Of a stretch of DNA of 64,000 bases, positions 1-12,876 are shown in pieces; within the stretch, counting starts at the first letter, position 1, and each line of letters opens with the position of its first letter. The translations under genes and the position numbers were made by a program. Source of the stretch: Hydractinia symbiolongicarpus (taxonomy: Eukaryota; Cnidaria; Hydrozoa; Anthoathecata; Hydractiniidae); NCBI RefSeq assembly GCF_029227915.1, contig NC_079882.1, forward strand, positions 30,372,001-30,436,000, in the 5' to 3' direction. The notes under the pieces were generated by a model that was given only the letters and a program-made list of their open reading frames with translations, was not told where the DNA came from and did not search any database.

Positions 1-461
1 TTTATAACGTCAAAGTCCAAAATCAGTTCAATTAAGTCCCACAGTCAATTGTTTCACTGTTAAAAGCCATGTAACCTGGTAATATGTGAAACATATCGGT
101 TAAGACATGTTGGTACGAATATGTGACGCAACCGTTGTACTTCAAGCGGACGATTACCGTTAGAAACTCAATGAAATGCATTTTTGAGACTGTCTCTATA
201 TCTTCAGCGCGAACTAACGGCTAGGATTGGTCCCACAGTAAAAAATGACTTATTTAACTATATTTTTAAATAAAGCGCTACCACAGCGCGCAGTGTAATC
301 GTTGAGTTCAAGCAATCATGTAAAATTAAGAACAATGTTACTTCTTGGATTTCAATTGTTTCCTTTCTCACATTCATAAGGTCAAAGTCAAAAATCAGTT
401 CAATTAAGTCCCACAGTCATTCGTTTCACTGTTAAAAGCGATGCAACCTTGTAATGTCAGA

Positions 462-497
462 AACATATCGCTAAATACATGTTGGTACGAATATGTT
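462..497. other. Inverted repeat within the satellite monomer (representative copy)
   Basis: AACATAT and ATATGTT form a 7-bp perfect dyad separated by 22 nt; the loop contains the 6-bp palindrome acatgt. In monomers reading atatgtgacg the arm shortens to 6 bp (ACATAT/ATATGT). In the N-type monomers of zone III (aatatggc...aatatgtg) the left arm is damaged. This could be a cruciform or a protein-binding dyad, but no function is shown. Confidence 0.6.
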
Positions 498-647
498 TCG
501 CAACCGTTGTAACTCAAACGCATTGATACCGCTAGAAAGTCAATGAAATGTAGTTTTTGAAACTGTCTCTATTTCTTCAGCGCGCGCTAACGGCTAGGAT
601 TGTTCCCACAGTAAAAAATGACTTATTTAACTACATTTTTAAATAAA

Positions 648-662
648 GCGCTACCACAGCGC
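648..662. other. Short conserved hairpin GCGCT-N5-AGCGC in the satellite monomer
   Basis: A 5-bp stem with a 5-nt loop (accac or atcac) appears in most monomers. Variants include GTGCT-atcac-AGTGC (for example near 43189, 43564 and 50283), which would still pair as plus-strand RNA through G-U wobble. Others weaken it, such as gagct-actac-agcga near 27903 and 32752. It is described as a representative copy of a feature repeated throughout the array. Confidence 0.55.
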
Positions 663-3600
663 CCAGTGTAATCGTTGAGTTCAAGCAATCATGCAAAATT
701 AAGAAGACAGTTACTTCTTGGATTTCAATTGTTTCCTTTCTCACATTCATAAGGTCAAAGTCAAAAAGCAGTTCAATTAAGTCCCACAGTCATTCGTTTC
801 ACTGTTAAAAGCGATAAAACGTAGTAACATCACAAGCACATCGCTAAGTACATGTTGGTACGAATATGTGACGCAGCAGTTGTAAGTCAAACGGACTGAT
901 ACCACTAGAAAGTCAATGAAATGTAGTTTTTGAAACTGTCTCTATTTCTTCAGTGCGCAGCTAACGGCAAGGATTGGTCCCACAGTAAAAAATGACTTAC
1001 TTATCTACATTTTTGTATAAAGCGCTATCACAGCGCCCAGTGTAATCGTTGAGTTCAAGCAATCATGTCAAATTAAGAAGAATGTTATTTTTTGGAGTCC
1101 AGTTGGGGGATCATTAATCACATTTATAACGTCAAAGTCCAAAATCAGTTCAATTAAGTCCCACAGTCAATTGTTTCACTGTTAAAAGCCATGTAACCTG
1201 GTAATATGTGAAACATATCGGTTAAGACATGTTGGTACGAATATGTGACGCAACCGTTGTACTTCAAGCGAACGGATACCGTTAGAAACTCAATGAAATG
1301 CATTTTTGAGACTGTCTCTATATCTTCAGCGCGAACTAACGGCTAGGATTGGTCCCACAGTAAAAAATGACTTATTTAACTACATTTTTAAATAAAGCGC
1401 TATCACAGCGCCCAGTTTAATTGTTGAGTTCAAGCAATCATGTAAAATTAAGAACAATGTTACTTCTTGGATTTCAATTGTTTCCTTTCTCACATTCATA
1501 AGGTCAAAGTCAAAAATCAGTTCAATTAAGTCCCACAGTCAGTTGTTTCACTGTTAAAAGCGATGCAACCTTGTAATGTCAGAAACATATCGCTTAATAC
1601 ATGTTGGTACGAATATGTTGCGCAACCGTTGTAACTCAAACGCACTGATACCGCTAGAAAGTCAATGAAATGTAGTTTTTGAAACTGTCTCTATTTCTTC
1701 AGTGCGCGCTAACGGCAAGGATTGCTCCCACAGTAAAAAATGGCTTACTTATCTACATTTTTTTATAAAGCGCTATCACAGCGCCCAGTGTAATCGTTGA
1801 GTTCAAGCAATCATGTCAAATTAAGAAGAATGTTATTTTTTGGAGTCCAGTTGGGGGATCATTAATCACATTTATAACGTCAAAGTCCAAAATTAGTTTA
1901 ATTAAGTCCCACAGTCAATTGTTTTACTGTTAAAAGCCATGCAACCTGGTAATATGTGAAACATATCGGTTAAGACATGTTGGTACGAATATGTGACGCA
2001 ACCGTTATACTTCAAGCGGACGGATACCGTTAGAAACTCAATGAAATGCATTTTTGAGACTGTCTCTATATCTTCAGCGCGAACTAACGGCTAGGATTGG
2101 TCCCACAGTAAAAAATGACTTTTTTAACTACATTTTTAAATAAAGCGCTACCACAGCGCCCAGTGTAATCGTTGAGTTCAAGCAATCATGTAAAATTAAG
2201 AACAATGTTACTTCTTGGATTTCAATTGTTTCCTTTCTCACATTCATAAGGTCAAAGTCAAAAATCAGTTCAATTAAGTCCCACAGTCAATCGTTTCACT
2301 ATTAAAAGAGATGAAACGTAGTAACATCACAAGCACATCGCTAAGTACATGTTGGTACGAATATGTGACGCAGCAGTTGTAAGTCAAACGGACTGATACT
2401 GTTATAAAGTTAATGAAATGTAGTTTTTGAAACTTTCTCTATTTCTTCAGCGCACGCTAACGGCTAGGATTTGTCCCACAGTAAAAAATGACTTATTTAT
2501 CTAAATTTTTAAATGAAGCGCCACCACAGCGCCCAATGTAATCGCTGAGTTCCAGCAATCATGTCAAATTAAGAAGAATGTTATTTTTTGGAGTCCAATT
2601 AGGGGGTCAATTATCACATTTATAATGTCAAAGTCCGAAGTCAGTTCAATTAAGTCCCACAGTCAATCGTTCCATTGTTAAAAGCGATGCAACCTTGTAA
2701 TGTCAGAAACATATCGCAAAATACATGTTGGTACGAGTATGTTGCGCAACCGTTGTAACATAAATGGACTGATACCGCTAGAAACTCAATGAAATGTAGG
2801 TTTTAAAACTGTTTGTATATCTTCAGCGCGTGCTAACGGCTAGGATTGGTCCCACAGTAAATAATGACTAAATTACCTAAATTTTTAAATGAAGCGCTAC
2901 TACAGCGCCCCGTGTAATCGCTGAGTTCCAGTAATCATGTCAAATTAAGAAGAATGTTTTTTCTTGGAGTCCAATTGTCTCATTTATCACATTTATAAGG
3001 TCAAATTCAAAAATCAGTTCAATTAAGTCCCACAGTCAATCGTTTCACTGTTAAAAGCGATGAAACCTTGTAATATCAGAAACATATCGCTAAATACATG
3101 TTGATACGAATATATTGTGCAACCGTTGTAAATCAAACGCACTGATACCGCTAGAAAGTCAATGAAATGTAGTTTTTGAAACTGTCTCTATTTCTTCAGT
3201 GCGCGCTAACGTCAAGGATTGCTCCCACAGTAAAAAATGACTTACTTATCTACATTTTTTTATAAAGCGCTATCACAGCGCCCAGTGTAATCGTTGAGTT
3301 CAAGCAATCATGTCAAATTAAGAAGAATGTTATTTTTTGGAGTCCAATTGGGGGATCATTAATCACATTTATAACGTCAAAGTCCAAAATCAGTTCAATT
3401 AAATCCCACAGTCAATTGTTTCACTGTTAAAAGCCATGCAACCTGGTAATATGTGAAACATATCGGTTAAGACATGTTGGTACGAATATGTGACGCAACC
3501 GTTGTACTTCAAGCGGACGGATACCGTTAGAAACTCAATGAAATACATTTTTGAGACTGTCTCTATATCTTCAGCGCGAACTAACGGCTAGGATTGGTCC

Positions 3601-4080
3601 TACAGTAAAAAATGACTTATTTAACTACATTTTTAAATAAAGCGCTACCACAGCGCCCAGTGTAATCGTTGAGTTCAAGCAATCATGTAAAATTAAGAAG
3701 AATGTTACTTCTTGGATTTCAATTGTTTCCTTTCTCACATTCATAAGGTCGCAGTCAAAAATCAGTTCAATTAAGTGCCACAGTCAATCGTTTCACTGTT
3801 CAAAGCGATGAAACCTTGTAATATCAGAAACATATCGCTAAATACATGTTGGTACGAATATGTTGCGCAACCGTTGTAACTCAAACGCACTGATACCGCT
3901 AGAAAGTCAATGAAATGTAGTTTTTGAAACTGTCTCTATTTCTTCAGTGCGCGCTAACGTCAAGGATTGCTCCCACAGTAACAAATGACTTACTTATCTA
4001 CATTTTTTTATAAAGCGCTATCACAGCGCCCAGTGTAATCGTTGAGTTCAAGCAATCATGTCAAATTAAGAAGAACGTTA

Positions 4081-4110
4081 CTTTTTGGATTTCAAGGTCA
4101 AAGTCAAAAA
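4081..4110. repeat. Monomer with a 24-bp internal deletion
   Basis: Where almost all monomers read ggatttcaa, then ttgtttcctttctcacattc plus ataa, then ggtcaaag, this copy joins ggatttcaa directly to ggtcaaag. It explains why the A-type spacing 3368 to 4838 is 1470 bp instead of about 1494. It lies at the left edge of the 2614-bp HOR. The matching place near 6700 keeps the full sequence. Confidence 0.85.
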
Positions 4111-7100
4111 GCAGTTCAATTAAGTCCCACAGTCAATCGTTTCACTGTTAAAAGAGATGAAACGTAGTAACATCACAAGCACATCGCTAAGTACATGTTG
4201 GTACGAATATGTGACGCAGCAGTTGTAAGTCAAACGGACTGATACCGTTATAAAGTTAATGAAATGTAGTTTTTGAAACTTTCTCTATTTCTTCAGCGCA
4301 CGCTAACGGCTAGGATTTGTCCCACAATTAAAAATGACTTATTTATCTAAATTTTTAATTGAAGCGCTACCACAGCGCCCAGTGTAGTCGTTGAGTTCAA
4401 GCAATCATGTAAAATTAAGAACAATGTTACTTCTTGGATTTCAATTGTTTCCTTTCTCACATTCATAAGGTCAAAGTCAAAAATCAGTTCAATTAAGTAC
4501 CACAGTCAGTCGTTTCACTGTTAAAAGCGATGCAACCTTGTAATGTCAGAAACATATCGCTAAATACATGTTGGTACGAATATGTTGCGCAACCGTTGTA
4601 ACTCAAACGCACTGATACCGCTAGAAAGTCAATGAAATGTAGTTTTTGAAACTGTCTCTATTTCTTCAGTGCGCCCTAACGGCAAGGATTGCTCCCACAG
4701 TAAAAAGTGACTTACTTATCTACATTTTTTTATAAAGCGCTATCACAGCGCCCAGTGTAATCATTGAGTTCAAGCAATCATGTCAAATTAAGAAGAATGT
4801 TATTTTTTGGAGTCCATTTGGGGGATCATTAATCACATTTATAACGTCAAAGTCCAAAATCAGTTCAATTAGGTCCCACAGTCAATTGTTTCAATGTTAA
4901 AAGCCATGCAACCTGGTAATATGTGAAACATATCGGTTAAGACATGTTGGTACGAATATGTGACGCAACCGTTGTACTTCAAGCGGACGGATACCGTTAG
5001 AAACTCAATGAAATGCATTTTTGAGACTGGCTCTATATCTTCAGCGCGAACTAACGGCTAGGATTAATCCCACAGTAAAAAATGACTTTTTTAACTACAT
5101 TTTTAAATAAAGCGCTACCACAGCGCCCAGTGTAATCGTTGAGTTCAAGCAATCATGTAAAATTAAGAAGAATGTTACTTCTTGGATTTCAATTGTTTCC
5201 TTTCTCACATTCATAAGGTCAAAGTCAAAAAGCAGTTCAATTAAGTCCCACAGTCAATCGTTTCACTGTTAAAAAAGATGAAACGTAGTAACATCACAAG
5301 CACATCGCTAAGTACATGTTGGTACGAATATGTGACGCAGCAGTTGTAAGTCAAACGGACTGATACCGTTATAAAGTTAATGAAATGTAGTTTTTGAAAC
5401 TTTCTCTATTTCTTCAGCGCACGCTAACGGCTAGGATTTGTCCCACAATTAAAAATGACTTATTTATCTAAATTTTTAAATGAAGTGCTACCACAGCGCC
5501 CAGTGTAATCGTTGAGTTCAAGCAATCATGTAAAATTAAGAACAATGTTACTTCTTGGATTTCAATTGTTTCCTTTCTCACATTCATAAGGTCAAAGTCA
5601 AAAATCAGTTCAATTAAGTACCACAGTCAGTCGTTTCACTGTTAAAAGCGATGCAACCTTGTAATGTCAGAAACATATCGCTAAATACATGTTGGTACGA
5701 ATATGTTGCGCAAACGTTGTAACTCAAACGCACTGATACCGCTAGAAAGTCAATGAAATGTAGTTTTTGAAACTGTCTCTATTTCTTCAGTGCGCCCTAA
5801 CGGCAAGGATTGCTCCCACAGTAAAAAATGACTTACTTATCTACATTTTTTTATAAAGCGCTATCACAGCGCCCAGTGTAATCGTTGAGTTCAAGCAATC
5901 ATGTCAAATTAAGAAGAATGTTATTTTTTGGAGTCCATTTGGGGGATCATTAATCACATTTATAACGTCAAAGTCCAAAATCAGTTCAATTAGGTCCCAC
6001 AGTCAATTGTTTCAATGTTAAAAGCCATGCAACCTGGTAATATGTGAAACATATCGGTTAAGACATGTTGGTACGAATATGTGACGCAACCGTTGTACTT
6101 CAAGCGGACGGATACCGTTAGAAACTCAATGAAATGCATTTTTGAGACTGTCTCTATATCTTCAGCGCGAAGTAACGGCTAGGATTGGTCCCACAGTAAA
6201 AAATGACTTACTTAACTACATTTTTAAATAAAGCGCTACCACAGCGCCCAGTGTAATCGTTGAGTTCAAGCAATCATGTAAAATTAAGAACAATGTTACT
6301 TCTTGGATTTCAATTGTTTCCTTTCTCACATTCATAAGTTCAAAGTCAAAAATCAGTTCACTTAAGTCCCACAGGCAGTCGTTTCACAGTTAAAAACGAT
6401 GCAACCTTGTAATGTCAGAAACATATCGCTAAATACATGTTGGTACGAATATGTTGCGCAACCGTTGTAACTCAAACGCACTGATACCGCTAGAAAGTCA
6501 ATGAAATGTAGTTTTTGAAACTGTCTCTATTTCTTCAGTGCGCGCTAACGGCAAGGATTGCTCCCACAGTAAAAAATGACTTACTTACTACATTTTTTTA
6601 TAAAGCGCTATCACAGCGCCCAGTGTAATCGTTGAGTTCAAGCAATCATGTAAAATTAAGAACAGTGTTACTTCTTGGATTTCAATTGTTTCCTTTCTCA
6701 CATTCATAAGGTCAAAGTCAAAAAGCAGTTCAATTAAGTCCCACAGTCAATCGTTTCACTACTAAAAGAGATGAAACGTAGTAACATCACAAGCACATCG
6801 CTAAGTACATGTTGGTACGAATATGTGACGCAGCAGTTGTAAGTCAAACGGACTGATACCGTTATAAAGTTAATGAAATGTAGTTTTTGAAACTTTCTCT
6901 ATTTCTTCAGCGCACGCTAACGGCTAGGATTTGTCCCACAATTAAAAATGGCTTATTTATCTAAATTTTTAATTGAAGCGCTACCACAGCGCCCAGTGTA
7001 GTCGTTGAGTTCAAGCAATCATGTAAAATTAAGAACAATGTTACTTCTTGGATTTCAATTGTTTCCTTTCTCACATTCATAAGGTCAAAGTCAAAAATCA

Positions 7101-9335
7101 GTTCAATTAAGTACCACAGTCAGTCGTTTCACTGTTAAAAGCGATGCAACCTTGTAATGTCAGAAACATATCGCTAAATACATGTTGGTACGAATATGTT
7201 GCGCAACCGTTGTAACTCAAACGGACTGATACCGCTAGAAAGTCAATGAAATGTAGTTTTTGAAACTGTCTCTATTTCTTCAGTGCGCCCTAACGGCAAG
7301 GATTGGTCCCACAGTAAAAAGTGACTTACTTATCTACATTTTTTTATAAAGCGCTATCACAGCGCCCAGTGTAATCATTGAGTTCAAGCAATCATGTCAA
7401 ATTAAGAAGAATGTTATTTTTTGGAGTCCATTTGGGGGATCATTAATCACATTTATAACGTCAAAGTCCAAAATCAGTTCAATTAGGTCCCACAGTCAAT
7501 TGTTTCAATGTTAAAAGCCATGCAACCTGGTAATATGTGAAACATATCGGTTAAGACATGTTGGTACGAATATGTGACGCAACCGTTGTACTTCAAGCGG
7601 ACGGATACCGTTAGAAACTCAATGAAATGCATTTTTGAGACTGGCTCTATATCTTCAGCGCGAACTAACGGCTAGGATTAATCCCACAGTAAAAAATGAC
7701 TTTTTTAACTACATTTTTAAATAAAGCGCTACCACAGCGCCCAGTGTAATCGTTGAGTTCAAGGAATCATGTAAAATTAAGAAGAATGTTACTTCTTGGA
7801 TTTCAATTGTTTCCTTTCTCACATTCATAAGGTCAAAGTCAAAAAGCAGTTCAATTAAGTCCCACAGTCAATCGTTTCACTGTTAAAAGAGATGAAACGT
7901 AGTAACATCACAAGCACATCGCTAAGTACATGTTGGTACGAATATGTGACGCAGCAGTTGTAAGTCAAACGGACTGATACCGTTATAAAGTTAATGAAAT
8001 GTAGTTTTTGAAACTTTCTCTATTTCTTCAGCGCACGCTAACGGCTAGGATTTGTCCCACAATTAAAAATGACTTATTTATCTAAATTTTTAAATGAAGT
8101 GCTACCACAGCGCCCAGTGTAATCGTTGAGTTCAAGCAATCATGTAAAATTAAGAACAATGTTACTTCTTGGATTTCAATTGTTTCCTTTCTCACATTCA
8201 TAAGGTCAAAGTCAAAAATCAGTTCAATTAAGTACCACAGTCAGTCGTTTCACTGTTAAAAGCGATGCAACCTTGTAATGTCAGAAACATATCGCTAAAT
8301 ACATGTTGGTACGAATATGTTGCGCAAACGTTGTAACTCAAACGCCCTGATACCGCTAGAAAGTCAATGAAATGTAGTTTTTGAAACTGTCTCTATTTCT
8401 TCAGTGCGCCCTAACGGCAAGGATTGCTCCCACAGTAAAAAATGACTTACTTATCTACATTTTTTTATAAAGCGCTATCACTGCGCCCAGTGTAATCGTT
8501 GAGTTCAAGCAATCATGTCAAATTAAGAAGAATGTTATTTTTTGGAGTCCATTTGGGGGATCATTAATCACATTTATAACGTCAAAGTCCAAAATCAGTT
8601 CAATTAGGTCCCACAGTCAATTGTTTCAATGTTAAAAGCCATGCAACCTGGTAATATGTGAAACATATCGGTTAAGACATGTTGGTACGAATATGTGACG
8701 CAACCGTTGTACTTCAAGCGAACGGATACCGTTAGAAACTCAATGAAATGCATTTTTGAGACTGTCTCTATATCTTCAGCGCGAACTAACGGCTAGGATT
8801 GTTCCCACAGTAAAAAATGACTTACTTAACTACATTTTTAAATAAAGCGCTACCACAGCGCCCAGTGTAATCGTTGAGTTCAAGCAATCATGTAAAATTA
8901 AGAACAATGTTACTTCTTGGATTTCAATTGTTTCCTTTCTCACATTCATAAGGTCAAAGTCAAAAATCAGTTCACTTAAGTCCCACAGGCAGTCGTTTCA
9001 CAGTTAAAAACGATGCAACCTTGTAATGTCAGAAACATATCGCTAAATACATGTTGGTACGAATATGTTGCGCAACCGTTGTAACTCAAACGCACTGATA
9101 CCGCTAGAAAGTCAATGAAATGTAGTTTTTGAAACTGTCTCTATTTCTTCAGTGCGCGCTAACGGCAAGGATTGCTCCCACAGTAAAAAATGACTTACTT
9201 ACTACATTTTTTTATAAAGCGCTATCACAGCGCCCAGTGTAATCGTTGAGTTCAAGCAATCATGTAAAATTAAGAACAGTGTTACTTCTTGGATTTCAAT
9301 TGTTTCCTTTCTCACATTCATAAGGTCAAAGTCAA
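4100..9335. repeat. Tandem seven-monomer HOR, 2614 bp, two copies
   Basis: Copy 1 is about 4100-6713 and copy 2 about 6714-9335. Markers repeat at exactly 2614 bp: gtcccacaatt at 4319/6933 and 5440/8054, A-type starts at 4838/7452 and 5959/8573, and aacagtgtta at 6661/9275. Each copy contains a 3-monomer and a 4-monomer sub-block. Private variants recur in the matching monomer, for example aattgaagcg in one and aaatgaagtg in the other. The match ends near 9335, where the next monomer is of another type. Confidence 0.92.
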
Positions 9336-9959
9336 AAATCAGTTCAATTAAGTCCCACAGTCAGTCGATTCACTGTTAAAAGCGATGCAACCTTGTAATG
9401 ACAGAAACATATCGCTAAATACATGTTGGTACGAATATGTTGCGCAACCGTTGTAACTCAAACGCACTGATACCGCTAGAAAATCAATAAAATGTAGTTT
9501 TTGAAACTGTCTCTATCTCTTCAGCGCGCGCTAACGGCTAGGATTGGTCCCACAGTAAAAAATGACTTATTTAACTACATTTTTAAATAAAGCGCTACCA
9601 CAGCGCCCAGTGTAATCGTTGAGTTCTAGCAATCTTGTAAAATTAAGAAGAATGTTACTTCTTGGATTTCAATTGTTTCCTTTCTCACATTCATAAGGTC
9701 AAAGTCAAAAAGCAGTTCAATTAAGTCCCACAGTCAATCGTTTCACTATTAAAAGAGATGAAACGTAGTAACATCACAAGCACATCGCTAAGTACATGTT
9801 GGTACGAATATGTGACGCAGCAGTTATAAGTCAAACGGACTGATACCGTTATAAAGTTAATGAAATGTAGTTTTTGAAACTTTCTCTATTTCTTCAGCGC
9901 ACGCTAACGGCTAGTATTTGTCCCACAGTAAAAAATGACTTATTTATCTAAATTTTTAA

Positions 9960-10950
9960 ATGAAGCGCCACCACAGCGCCCAATGTAATCGCTGAGTTCC
10001 AGCAATCATGTCAAATTAAGAAGAATGTTATTTTTTGGAGTCCAATTAGGGGGTCAATTATCACATTTATAATGTCAAAGTCCGAAGTCAGTTCAATTAA
10101 GTCCCACAGTCAATCGTTTCATTGTTAAAAGCGATGCAACCTTGTAATGTCAGAAACATATCGCAAAATACATGTTGGTACGAGTATGTTGCGCAACCGT
10201 TGTAACATAAACGCACTGATACCGCTAGAAAGTCAATGAAATGTAGTTTTTGAAACTGTCTCTATTTCTTCAGCGCGCGCTAACGGCTAGGATTGTTCCC
10301 ACAGTAAAAAATGACTTATTTAACTACATTTTTAAATAAAGCGCTACCACAGCGCCCAGTGTAATCGTTGAGTTCAAGCAATCATGTAAAATTAAGAAGA
10401 ATGTTACTTCTTGGATTTCAGTTGTTTCCTTTCTCACATTCATAAGGTCAAAGTCAAAAAGCAGTTCAATTAAGTCCCACAGTCAATCGTTTCACTACTA
10501 AAAGAGATGAAACGTAGTAACATCACAAGCACATCGCTAAGTACATGTTGGTACGAATATGTGACGCAGCAGTTGTAAGTCAAACGGACTGATACCGTTA
10601 TAAAGTTAATGAAATGTAGTTTTTGAAACTTTCTCTATTTCTTCAGCGCACGCTAACGGCTAGGATTTGTCCCACAGTAAAAAATGACTTATTTATCTAA
10701 ATTTTTAAATGAAGCGCCACCACAGCGCCCAATATAATCGTTGAGTTCCTGCAATCATGTCAAATTAGGAAGAATGTTATTTTTTGGAGTCCAATTAGGG
10801 GGTCAATTATCACATTTATAATGTCAAAGTCCGAAGTCAGTTCAATTAAGTCCCACAGTCAATCGTTTCATTGTTAAAAGCGATGCAACCTTGTAATGTC
10901 AGAAACATATCGCAAAATACATGTTGGTACGAGTATGTTGCGCAACCGTT
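9960..10950. repeat. Tandem dimer (about 749 bp) bearing the gggggtcaattatcac monomer
   Basis: The gcgccaccacagcgcccaat marker occurs at 9965 and 10714, 749 bp apart. Each is followed by gagtccaattagggggtcaa, atgtcaaagtccgaagtcag and cgagtatgttgcgc. The same monomer type also occurs singly near 2516, 12960 and 20068, so this is a local two-copy expansion of a monomer scattered through zone I. Confidence 0.75.
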
Positions 10951-11190
10951 GTAATATAAACGCACTGATACCGCTAGAAAGTCAATGAAATGTAGTTTAT
11001 GAAACTGTCTCTATTTCTTCAGCGCGCGCCAACGGCTAGGATTGGTCCCACAGTAAAAAATGACTTACTTATCTACATTTTTTTATAAAGCGCTATCACA
11101 GCGCCCAGTGTAATCGTTGAGTTCAAGCAATCATGTCAAATTAAGAAGAATGTTATTTTTTGGAGTCCAATTGGGGGATCATTCATCACA

Positions 11191-12876
11191 TTTATAACGT
11201 CAAAGTCCAAAATCAGTTCAATTAAGTCCCACAGTCAATTGTTTCACTGTTAAAAGCCATGTAACCTGGTAATATGTGAAACATATCGGTTAAGACATGT
11301 TGGTACGAATATGTGACGCAACCGTTGTACTTCAAGCGGACGATTACCGTTAGAAACTCAATGAAATGCATTTTTGATACTGTCTCTATATCTTCAGCGC
11401 GAACTAACGGCTAGGATTGGTCCCACAGTAAAAAATGACTTATTTAACTATATTTTTAAATAAAGCGCTACCACAGCGCGCAGTGTAATCGTTGAGTTCA
11501 AGCAATCATGTAAAATTAAGAACAATGTTACTTCTTGGATTTCAATTGTTTCCTTTCTCACATTCATAAGGTCAAAGTCAAAAATCAGTTCAATTAAGTC
11601 CCACAGTCATTCGTTTCACTGTTAAAAGCGATGCAACCTTGTAATGTCAGAAACATATCGCTAAATACATGTTGGTACGAATATGTTTCGCAACCGTTGT
11701 AACTCAAACGCATTGATACCGCTAGAAAGTCAATGAAATGTAGTTTTTGAAACTGTCTCTTATTCTTCAGCGCGCGCTAACGGCTAGGATTGTTCCCACA
11801 GTAAAAAATGACTTATTTAACTACATTTTTAAATAAAGCGCTACCACAGCGCCCAGTGTAATCGTTGAGTTCAAGCAATCATGCAAAATTAAGAAGACAG
11901 TTACTTCTTGGATTTCAATTGTTTCCTTTCTCACATTCATAAGGTCAAAGTCAAAAAGCAGTTCAATTAAGTCCCACAGTCATTCGTTTCACTGTTAAAA
12001 GCGATAAAAACGTAGTAACATCACAAGCACATCGCTAAGTACATGTTGGTACGAATATGTGACGCAGCAGTTGTAAGTCAAACGGACTGATACCGCTAGA
12101 AAGTCAATGAAATGTAGTTTTTGAAACTGTCTCTATTTCTTCAGTGCGCAGCTAACGGCAAGGATTGGTCCCACAGTAAAAAATGACTTACTTATCTACA
12201 TTTTTGTATAAAGCGCTATCACAGCGCCCAGTGTAATCGTTGAGTTCAAGCAATCATGTCAAATTAAGAAGAATGTTATTTTTTGGAGTCCAGTTGGGGG
12301 ATCATTAATTACATTTATAACGTCAAAGTCCAAAATCAGTTCAATTAAGTCCCACAGTCAATTGTTTCACTGTTAAAAGCCATGTAACCTGGTAATATGT
12401 GAAACATATCGGTTAAGACATGTTGGTACGAATATGTGACGCAACCGTTGTACTTCAAGCGAACGGATACCGTTAGAAACTCAATGAAATGCATTTTTGA
12501 GACTGTCTCTATATCTTCAGCGCGAACTAACGGCTAGGATTGGTCCCACAGTAAAAAATGACTTATTTAACTACATTTTTAAATAAAGCGCTATCACAGC
12601 GCCCAGTGTAATCGTTGAGTTCAAGCAATCATGTAAAATTAAGAACAATGTTACTTCTTGGATTTCAATTGTTTCCTTTCTCACATTCATAAGGTCAAAG
12701 TCAAAAATCAGTTCAATTAAGTCCCACAGTCAGTTGTTTCACTGTTAAAAGCGATGCAACCTTGTAATGTCAGAAACATATCGCTTAATACATGTTGGTA
12801 CGAATATGTTGCGCAACCGTTGTAACTCAAACGCACTGATACCGCTAGAAAGTCAATGAAATGTAGTTTTTGAAAC
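11191..12876. repeat. Segmental copy 2 of the 30-monomer-lag pair
   Basis: This is the partner of 1-1685 and shares its private variants. Differences include tctcttattcttcag against tctctatttcttcag, one extra A in gcgataaaaacg, and tcattaattac against tcattaatcac. At its right end it switches in mid-monomer to a different monomer type (aaactttctctatttcttcagcgcacg), which indicates an exchange breakpoint inside a monomer. Confidence 0.9.

Larger units (their letters stand above)
409..781 (+). repeat. Representative satellite monomer (373 bp)
   Basis: One full period, measured from one tcccacagtca box to the next; neighbouring periods are 372, 373, 377, 372 and 376 bp. Landmarks are: the 10-mer gtcccacagt at its start and a second tcccacagt box at 604-612; a 7-bp dyad AACATAT (462-468) / ATATGTT (491-497); a perfect 10-bp palindrome AGCGCGCGCT (579-588); and a hairpin-capable GCGCT (648-652) / AGCGC (658-662). 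A- and T-tracts (gtttttgaaac, cagtaaaaaatgac, acatttttaaat, gtcaaaaatcag) are spread through the unit and might bend DNA. It is AT-rich and has no conserved open frame: the short ORFs that occur are lost in most copies. I do not recognise it as a named satellite family. Confidence 0.95.
1..1685. repeat. Segmental copy 1 of a pair exactly 30 monomers apart
   Basis: This block matches 11191-12876 at a lag of 11190-11191 bp (30 x 373), almost base for base. It includes private variants: cgattaccgt, the tatatttttaaat and cagcgcgcagtg combination, atatgtttcgc, and gcgataaaa before cgtag. A one-base insertion near 12009 shifts the lag by one. Similarity drops at about 1685/12875, where one copy reads aaactgtctctatttcttcagtg and the other aaactttctctatttcttcagcg. 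The true left limit lies outside the window. Confidence 0.9.

Noticed and set aside
541-600. Hammerhead-ribozyme-like core: minus strand reads ctgaaga, ctgatga or ctgagga (CUGANGA) at the cttcagcgcgc segment
   Set aside because: No stem II hairpin followed by GAAA, and no matching UH cleavage site with stems I and III, in the expected place. Other monomers destroy the CUGANGA word.
590-695. Possible RNA polymerase III A/B boxes (cggctaggattgg and gggttcaagcaatc)
   Set aside because: The B-box match is imperfect at its last two positions, the A-box match is weak, and the spacing of about 84 nt is long. No cloverleaf or terminator accompanies them.
409-781. CENP-B-box-like motif
   Set aside because: I found no word fitting the usual box core (TTCG with A and CGGG at the right spacing) in the common monomers.
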